From Nomia melanderi (taxonomy: Eukaryota > Arthropoda > Insecta > Hymenoptera > Halictidae): a stretch of DNA of 64,000 nt. Positions within the stretch are counted from its first letter, which is position 1. Each line of letters begins with the position of its first letter. Under the pieces are notes generated by a model. That model ran no database searches, was not told the origin of the DNA, and was given only the letters and a program-made list of their open reading frames with translations. A program made the translations under genes and the position numbers. This document shows, in pieces, positions 56,561 to 64,000 of this stretch. The stretch covers positions 9,618,606 through 9,682,605 of the forward strand of contig NC_135009.1 in the NCBI RefSeq assembly GCF_051020985.1, in the 5' to 3' direction.

Positions 56561-57780
56561 GGGGTTTAATAATAAATTAACGGTGGCGTCGATCGATCCG
56601 AATTTTCGAGGGTATCTCCCCCTCGGCCCAACGGTGTCTATAAATACCTGGCAGAAGGTATTTATGCGAAGCGGCTGTGTTAGCCACGTTAAAGGCACGC
56701 TAAGTAAGGAGCACGCGGCAGCACGTCGCGGGAACTAGAGTTGTGCAACCCCACTTAAAGTTATTCTGGCGGATGAGCGCAGTAGCCGGTGACGTCCCTA
56801 ACCTAGCGTAACCTCGGTACTCGACGCGCGCCCTCTCCCGATGACGGAGCTTGAGATAGGTCGGGTACAAACGTCCGTACGAATGCATGTTACGCGCGGA
56901 GACCCCGGTGCTCCCGCTATAGTCGAACGACGACCGGCCGTACTACGATCCGCCCGCCGCCAACGGCAATTATTCATCGCCGTTTCCAGCTGATCATTCG
57001 CGTCCTTCCTCTATTTTCGTCTCTTTCCCCCGTTTTTATTTCGCCCGTTCGCTCCCTTTCTCCTTTCCTTCGCCGATATCATCGGCGATCGCCATTCTTC
57101 TCGCTCGGGATTAATTCGTTATCGACCGATCGACCGACCGCGCGAATACCTCCATTACGGTCCGCGCTCCTTTGTTCCAACGGGGTTGAAAATTTCCTGG
57201 GGCGAGAACGCGTTGGAACAAGCGACGTAAAATATTCCGTTTTCGTGCGGCTGGTTTACCGATGCCCGCCTTTCGATTTAGGCCTTCCCATTGTTGCGGT
57301 GATCGGTTTCCTTCGGCTTGTTGGATCCCTTATGGATCAATGGATGATTTGTTGATCGAGTGGAATGCAAATGGAATTTTTGCGAACGAGGATTTACGTG
57401 TGAAAGGATTTTTCTGGAAAGAAGCTTGAAATCTTTGATTTCTTTGTGGGGCCAGTTACGATTTTACTCCTTTGGCACTGTCGAGTTTAACTTTTGGGTT
57501 GGATTTTTCTTTTTTTAAGGATGTCTTTGAATTTGGAACGCGAGGAAATTGTTGTTAGTGTTTATAGTTCTTCGATGATGTTTAAACTGTTCTGGTGTAG
57601 TGAGGATTATAGCGGAATGAAAAGTTGAAGTTTGTCTGCTGAGAACGTTACTAATATCATTAACCACCGTTCATCCATTAAGATCAAGATTATCCAGCAC
57701 GAATAGATTATCCTTCATAAACGTGAATTGTTAATAATATTCGTGTTAGTGGGTCTATAGAATCAAATTAAGCTTATTCA
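56561..57780. other. GC/CpG-rich block and T/G-rich right flank
   Basis: CpG-rich to about 57300, including a C/T-rich run at 57000-57070, then strongly T/G-rich to about 57640. No recognised frame. A/C-rich DNA to the left completes the flip pattern near 56.49 kb. Confidence 0.45.
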
Positions 57781-57904
57781 TTCGTTTTCCTTCTAATTTT
57801 GTATTTTTATTTTCGTTATTACCCGCTTAGAAATAGAAAAATGAAACGATACAACAATATCGCGAAACCTTTCTGAAATTTGCAAAGTGAAAAAAATATA
57901 ATAT

Positions 57905-58131
57905 TTCAATGCTTTCAGAGCATCATTTTTCACAGATATTTTGGGTCTTCCACACGGTTCATTTTTTAGGGAAAAATCACCAGACCGAAAATTTTCAAAC
58001 CAACGCTGCACTTTTCGATCGTTAACTGTATTCTCCCTAAACGCCTGGTTTATATTCCGAGCAGCTTTTGCAGCATTACTACCAAGTTTACACTCATATA
58101 AAAAAATTACACGAATATCGGTTGAATTCAT
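57905..58131 (-). pseudogene. Broken mariner transposase, N-terminal DNA-binding domain only
   Basis: The frame starting at 58131 has the bipartite helix-turn-helix of mariner transposases of the SETMAR-like group. The first helix cluster carries IRVIFLYECKLG and AAKAARNINQAF, the second DRKVQRWFENFRSGDFSL, and it ends with the GRPK hook. In a whole protein of about 340-350 residues this domain binds the terminal repeats and is followed by a catalytic domain with D, D and D spaced by 34 residues. Here about 75 residues remain and the frame then runs into unrelated F/I/S-rich sequence, so no catalytic residue is present and the copy cannot move itself. The open frame extends 13 codons upstream of the chosen ATG; I start at the M before NSTDIRV because it fits the family start and the leader length. 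No sign of domestication. Confidence 0.85.
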
Positions 58132-58318
58132 ATCGGTATAAAATTCAAAACAAAGAACAAAAGGGAACACTTTTGAGAAAATTTTCTTCGAAATGTGACT
58201 CTGGCAATGGACAGTACAACTATAAACGAAGTTATGCCGAAAACAAAAGAATAACGAAGACAGGGAGACAAACGTTCACATGTAAAGAAACACCGACGTT
58301 TCATATGCACCAACCTAA
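57905..58318 (-). mobile_element. Mariner element, 5' part
   Basis: On the minus strand it begins TTAGGTTGGTGCATATGAAA, a mariner inverted terminal repeat, at 58318. A 5' leader of about 190 bp and the N-terminal part of the transposase follow. The catalytic region and the 3' terminal repeat are absent; sequence beyond about 57905 no longer matches. The outer TA has become CA on the minus strand (TG on +). The copy sits inside an M3 element, whose right end remains at 58319-58389. Confidence 0.85.
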
Positions 58319-58389
58319 TGTATATTTGTTGAATCATGTTGAAAATCTTCACCACGAGTCTCACCCGTTGTTGTAGGACAAGGGGTTAA
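58319..58389 (+). mobile_element. M3 MITE, right end beside the mariner insertion
   Basis: GAAAATCTTCACCACGAGTC, then a terminal GTAGGACAAGGGGTTAA, match the right end of the M3 copy at 21842 (CAAAATGTTCATCACGAGTC, ATAAGGCAAGGAATTAG). The left half is not found beyond the mariner remnant. Confidence 0.75.
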
Positions 58390-58747
58390 TAACGTGATAC
58401 AGAAAGCTTACCCCGAAAACGTCACCAGGACGGTTCTACGTGGCGTCGCGTCGGTACCGTGTCACCGATTATAACACGCTAGACCCCGGCCTATAGAGGC
58501 CACGTGCGTAGAAAACAGATAACAGCTAGCAGACTCCTCGCGACCTATGCCAATCTCAAACTAAATATACCCGCCAGTAATCGCGGCATTGCGTTCACGA
58601 ACTCCGCCATGCCTGTCGTATCTCCGCTGCACTAACGCGATCTGACGTGGTCTAGTGCCGTTGGACGATCGCGCGAACATAACTCTCGGCTAGAACACCG
58701 AACACCCTCGACCCGTGCCCACCGGTTTCTTACGTCGATATTGACGC
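58390..58747. other. CpG-rich DNA between two M3 ends
   Basis: GC-rich, with no frame of note. It lies between the M3 right end at 58389 and an M3 left end at 58748, both TTAA. Confidence 0.4.
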
Positions 58748-58840
58748 TTAACCCCTTGTCCCGTGATTTCTTTCAACTGCAATTGATAAAACCACTTTAT
58801 CGTTAATAATTCAGTAGAAAAAGAGACGAATTTAATGGCT
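58748..58840 (+). mobile_element. M3 MITE, left part
   Basis: TTAACCCCTTGTCCCGTGAT, then TTCTTTCAACTGCAATTGAT and AACCACTTTATCGTTAATAA, align with the minus strand of the M3 copy at 18186-18423. No right terminus is found. Confidence 0.75.
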
Positions 58841-60462
58841 ATTCTTTGTCTACGTTTGCTCTACAGATTGAAGATTGATAATGGACGAGCAATATTTTAT
58901 TTGTATGAAAGTGAAATGAATAATATTTACATTTGACTGACTCGATATTATAGGAGAACTGGTTAAAAGACCATCTACAAGGGTTTCCATTTTTATTTTC
59001 GTCTAGTAACTGGTTCACCGAGCATTTGAAAACGGTAGAACGAAATTGCGGGAGATTTTTGCATCTTTGAAACTGTTTTCGTATGGTCAACGATAATTAG
59101 TTGAACGGAGCGGGGTTATGAAGTTTTGATCGTCCCAATTTATTTCTCATTTTTGAACGAGAGAATCGTTATTCTGGGAGAGGAGAGAAATATTGTACTA
59201 ATATGTTAGAAATAATGGACGATGATTTATTATTGCAGTTTTTCTACTAATTACCATTGCCTTCAAAATGGACACCTGAAAATGAACAAAATAGAGTTGA
59301 AAATAGAATTCATTAATTCCTATATGCCGAAAGTTAAACGAATTTAAAGTTTACGATAAGCGAATCGAAGGAGGGGATGAAATAATGCATTACACACACG
59401 TAATTTATTGACATTTATTTGTCATATTAAGCGTAAGAATTCAAAGAGGAAGCTGAATCTTTCGTAATACACATAAGTACTCCATTTATTCGACAATCAC
59501 TGTGCATTCCCATTCTCATTTTCAAATATCCTTGTAATTCGCCGCTGATCCCGAACATTCGCGGGTTAACGATTCGCGAGAAATTCTTTCTTACGACTAA
59601 CGCGACTGTTATTTCATCATCTGCGCGATTTACGTGCTGCGGGAAGCTATGCAAGCCCGCGAACAAAGTAACTTAACGCGGCTTCGCCAGCCATAGAGGA
59701 AAGGAAAGAAAAAAATACCGGCAATATGCGACGGCAATTGCGATTGATACATCGTGAGAAAAAAAATGCGGAGTGAATGATGTATTCGTGCTTCGACGAC
59801 GACGATAATGTCGCTTTTGCGCGTGGATTAAATGGAAGAAGCAAAAAAGACAAGAAAAATATATGATTGCGAGCTGAACGAGTAGTCGACCTTATTGTGA
59901 CTCATTAACGAATGCAACGGGACTGGCGCGACGGATTACAAGCGAAGTCTTTGAAACTCGATCCGACTCGGTGACGAGAATGCGGCAAAAGGGCGAATCG
60001 TTTGAAACATCTTTCGAAACGGAATGACATAGGAAACATTTTCATACGCGCACGATGAGATTCTCTTTAACTCTGTATACAGTCCTCGCAATTATTTTTA
60101 ATTACCACAGAAAAATAGTCAATCGGACTAATCATATCGGGAATCATGTGACACGATGATCGAGCACGCGGATGTCATAAAAGATCTTATCCTTGCTTGG
60201 CAACGACTTTCGATTTTATAGAGTTTATCATAACGTTAATGTTGCTATTGAATTGTTGCAAATGTTTACTGTAAAATATTAGTATTCGTTTATTTAAAGA
60301 ATATTGTCTTTTTCTTTTCATGTAATTATTATAGAATATTATTAAATCATTATTGTATGTTATTAAATATAATTAGTTATTATTAACTCACATTGAAGTA
60401 TTATTTAAATTATCATACGAGAATTGGTTAAAAGTTATCTTATAAGAGCTCGTAAAGCAATC
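58841..60462. other. Mostly AT-rich DNA, no gene seen
   Basis: Short frames only. A CpG-moderate stretch at 59550-60060 carries nothing recognised. Confidence 0.45.
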
Positions 60463-60688
60463 TTAACACTAACCGCACCGGTCAAACGACTGTCTTTAAA
60501 ACTTAATTGAAAATTCTGCTTTCTCTTTCGTTCATTTAATTGTATATCAATTCCTATATTGCCCGATTAATTAAGTTCATCAATGTTTGCCTCTCCTTTT
60601 GTTCCTATTTCCACTAAGTAAAATTTGCCGGCGAACTCGTTTACCTTTACTTTATAGCCAGTCACTCGACCGGTACGGGTAGTGTTAA
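60463..60688 (+). mobile_element. M1 MITE, complete, with the best inverted ends
   Basis: Flanked by TTAA. The left end is TTAACACTAACCGCACCGGT; the right end, reverse-complemented, is TTAACACTACCCGTACCGGT: 18 of the first 20 positions agree. It is 226 bp. It matches the truncated copy at 1-191. Confidence 0.9.
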
Positions 60689-63600
60689 ATTATACCAAAG
60701 AAACGTGCACTTTCCATTTCGATGCAATTCATCAATGTCCTGTTCCATGTCGTCCATGTTTTATTTCCACGAGCACCGAGACCGGAAGTCGTCCGGTTCC
60801 GTTCCGCATTCCTCGCGTCTCGCGTTCGCCGGCGAAAGAATAACCGTTCCAGCGACGATCAAAGGGGAGAAAACCGGCGAACCGACGAAGAAGGGAATGG
60901 CATTCCGCGGGATCCTTTCGCGAAGCGATCGCTAATCGAAAAGTTTCCGCGCCGACGTCTTCCCCAGACGCTGCCAGAAGCGCGAACGATTGATGGAGAT
61001 GAGTTACGAACGGCGCAAACATCGGCAAAGCCATGTCGCGGTGTATCCTTGCGTAGGAATGATGTCATTTGACCCTGACACGCGCGTTCAGCGAGTACCG
61101 GTATTCGAGCGCGAGTACCCGAGCTCCCATTCGTCGCGAGAGAAACGCGAAAGGTGCATGACACTGCACCGTTCGTGACTGTAACTTGGGAATATGCGAA
61201 TGGATCGAGATTATGAGAAAAACTGATTGAGAGTGTTTCTGGAAAAGTAGTATATAGGACTATGGGCATTCTTCGGTGAATGGTTTTAAGGAATTGCATT
61301 ATGTTTGAGAATTTTCCTCCGAAATTTCATTTTGAAGTTTGAAGTTGAATTGGATAACGTTTGAATGAATTTAAAATATGAGAAAAAGTGATTGAGAGTT
61401 TCTAGAGTGTAAACAACAACTATAAACCAATAAAAAGATACTAGATACGATACACGTGCATTCGTGAGCACAATTAGTAGAAAAGGCAAGTCATACACAG
61501 ACAGACAGCCGAGTCGTATTGAGTAGCAAATACTCCTAAAGAGATCATTTGATAGCCATTTGACAACTTGCATTTTTCTTAGCCAATTTTCTATTAGCTT
61601 CGTAATTCCTGATATTTGCGATCATTAATTTACTATACGTTAATACTGTTATAAGTGCCCAATAAAAACTATAAAGCTGTAAATTAAAAAGGCTCTTGCC
61701 CCTATGCCGTTCCACTAGATATCGTTCCCTAACTGTAAACACACTGAAAATTCAAGTGTCCACAAACTTCTGAGGGAACCGACAAAAAATCATGAAGAAA
61801 CTTGATACGTTGAAACTATTCCACTTATTTTAACGCATAGAACTATTGTCCTTCAGTTTTCACCGCTGCGACGACGAGCAGGAACGTACTACGGAAACAG
61901 TCCACTCAGTCCTTGATTTTCACAGTGAACAGAGCGACTTCGGAATCGTTTTTTGATGTCGACGTCAAAACAGCTTTCGCTCGTAGCGGAGCCGCACGTC
62001 AGAAATAACGTACGCATAACGATCACGATGCGTCGCGACTACACAGTCTGAGGTCGTCGCTCATGGACGTTGGCTGGCCTTATAGCTTCAAACTTGTTCT
62101 AGGCTCGCACGTCTCCGACGCATCCCACGATAAAAGTCGCGATCGACGCCGATCGTCTTCGATCGAAGGAAATTCCATCAAGATCACGGACTCCGCGCAT
62201 CGGCGACGTTTCATGAGGGACTTTAATGAGACTCGTCCGTGAGTCGCGTCTGTGAATGAAAATATCGAATCCCGATAAGAGATATCTCGCGAACTGTGGC
62301 TAACAATATTCTTATTAACAACAAACTTTTCTATTATTTGTACTGGGCGTAAACGGTTTATTCATTTGTTGCAACGGTGAACATCGAAGATGAAATATGA
62401 TCAATGGAATAAATATATACGTTTGGTATTGTATGACTGTAATAATTATATTCATTTGCTTGCATATTTATATTTATCAATATAAATATAAATAGTTAAT
62501 TTGATATAATATTATCGTTGTGTCATACATTTTTGTTATAACATATTTATAATGATACACGAAAGTGTGGTATTAAATATTGAAGTGGGAAGCATCGTGA
62601 CGATGATGACTATAATTCGCAGACGCAACAATAGGACGGTGAATTTAAAGCAATAACACAACCAACGTTAGTAGATTATGGTAAATTTGATTTGGCATAG
62701 GCTTCGTTCGAGAAGTTGAAAACCGGAATAGCTGCACGCTATCAATAACTATTTACCGAAACCGACCGTCCTGTTTACACACAGTTCTGCCAAGTTGCAG
62801 CGATCATGGCGCCAAGTGTCAGTAGCAAACGTGACTGAACGACGTCTATTGCTTGACCCCCCTGGAAGGTATCAATTCGGGTTGAAAGCAAATCCGCCGT
62901 TAAACGTGTGAGATACGAGCGAGGTCTAAAATTCTGTTTATACGGATCGATCTAATAAAAAGTTCGTTTGAAAGGACGTTTCAATAAACGAGGAATGTTC
63001 AGTCAACGAAAATGAAGGAATGTTTAAATAACGTTCAAGAATCGAATGAATGACTTCGAAATATTTCATTCTTCGCTCGTTTGATCGATAATAACGCTTT
63101 GCTCTAGGAATAATAAAATGGTGAAATCTAATATTCCTTTAAATATAATGGAGAAACAATACTAAATAATAAATCGAGCTGTCGCAAGGAAATCTAGCAA
63201 ATTGTTACTTGGTGCAGAAGAATTCATTGTAAAAGCATACTTTGATCCACCAGAGATGCAACACCGAACACGCATACGTGAAAGACACGTGACAAAATAC
63301 TGTTACATACTGCAGGTCGACAGAGTCTGTAAAAACTGTTAAATTATTCGCAGGATTTAAAACCTTGGACAGAAGTCCGTAAACCCGATTGAGTGTCTGT
63401 TCTTGTGAAAGACTGTTAATGAAGTCACATTTGCGTAAACATCTAATTATCAGGAACTGACAGTTGCTCATTTTACTGTTGCGATGGACCGGTACATTTC
63501 TAATTATAATCTTTGAAGTTGCTAATTATAATCCGGTGTACGGTTTATTGACGCGCCGAAGCATTGATTTCAGACTGAACTCGCCAATGAATTATTATAG

Positions 63601-64000
63601 CGAGCAACCGCAGAAGCATGTGAACATAGATTACGAGGTGTTAATTTGTATGACGTCTCTTCGCGCGACCTTCCTTCTTTCCTGACCTACTCTTCCTGAT
63701 ATCTTCCTATCAGCGTAGCTACGAATGTATCTCCTTTTTTATATCACCCCGCGCGAAGATAATTCCGCTAGACAACACGAAATCGTCCTTCCGTTGGATT
63801 GGTATAAGAAGCTCGTTCGCGCAAATGTTTAGAAATAGGAAACTCGCTGATTATTGTGTCGCTGGTGTATCTGCGACGATGAAAGCGGTTCGTTTGTACA
63901 CAATTTACTAATCAAACACGACGCGAACGTTTGCGCTATGATATCATATCGGGGCGGCAGCAGTTGCACTTTGAAAAGAGTGAAGTCTCTCGAATACAGA
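60689..64000. other. Unique DNA, no gene seen
   Basis: CpG-rich patches at 60720-61140 and 61850-62280 (overlapping frames up to 146 codons, unrecognised), AT-rich between and after. No repeat that I can match elsewhere in the window. Confidence 0.4.

Noticed and set aside
1..64000. tRNA genes and well-known insect microRNAs
   Set aside because: I looked for B-box sequences (GGTTCGANNCC) with a cloverleaf and for seeds of common microRNAs such as let-7, bantam, miR-1, miR-8 and miR-184; none was convincing by eye.

Overview
This window looks like nuclear DNA from an insect, most probably a hymenopteran and perhaps a bee. The reasons are an AT-rich background broken by CpG-rich blocks with no sign of CpG depletion, a heavy load of small TTAA-flanked (piggyBac-type) non-autonomous elements, an hAT-type element, and a mariner fragment whose N-terminal domain and terminal repeat are of the kind common in insects. 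The species cannot be named from the sequence. I found no protein-coding exon, tRNA, rRNA or known microRNA that I can defend. The only recognisable coding remnant is a broken mariner transposase near 58 kb. The open reading frames present are short, do not resemble known families, and mostly fall in low-complexity or GC-rich DNA or across transposon ends. The window is therefore intergenic DNA or, quite possibly, the interior of a very long intron. A textbook-looking recursive splice site (pyrimidine tract, CAG, then GTAAG) at 21.27 kb on the + strand fits the second reading.

Layout. At 0-5 kb there are fragments of MITE families M1, M2b and M3, a G-rich block at 2.5-3.1 kb and a diverged local duplication. 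At 5-13.7 kb there are mostly unique AT-rich stretches and GC-rich blocks (6.2-6.7 and 12.9-13.7 kb), an hAT element with an intact 8-bp target duplication interrupted by an M2 element (8.7-9.3 kb), and a (TTAAATA)n tract. At 13.8-18.7 kb there are M4, M1 and two M2 elements, each M2 carrying a later insertion, between GC-rich blocks at 15.2 and 16.9 kb. At 20.8-25.3 kb there are a tandem duplication, the recursive splice-site candidate, a full M3 element, and GC blocks at 23.0 and 25.0 kb. At 27.9-28.3 kb there is an inverted pair of M1 elements. At 31.2-35.0 kb there are a GC block, M2, a duplicated AAGATGGCG-containing segment, M1 and M2b. At 36.8-37.4 kb there are five 113-bp tandem units. 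At 40-50.6 kb there are GC blocks at 40.0, 41.2 and 43.8 kb and the largest one at 46.7-50.6 kb, which contains a long CT microsatellite and is the best candidate for a promoter or 5' non-coding exon. At 51.5-64 kb there are a TA-flanked MITE, a 167-bp tandem array, the mariner remnant inside an M3 element, another M3 end, and an M1 copy.

The two most interesting signals are not genes. First, about ten GC-rich blocks share one strand-asymmetry layout: A/C-rich on the left, a GC-rich core, T/G-rich on the right. This is what bidirectional initiation of transcription or of replication would leave in the germ line. Second, the nested transposons give a readable order of activity: hAT before M2, M2 before M3 and M4, and M3 before mariner. 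I named the repeat families M1-M4 for this window; I have not matched them to any database. All identities and edges were judged by eye.
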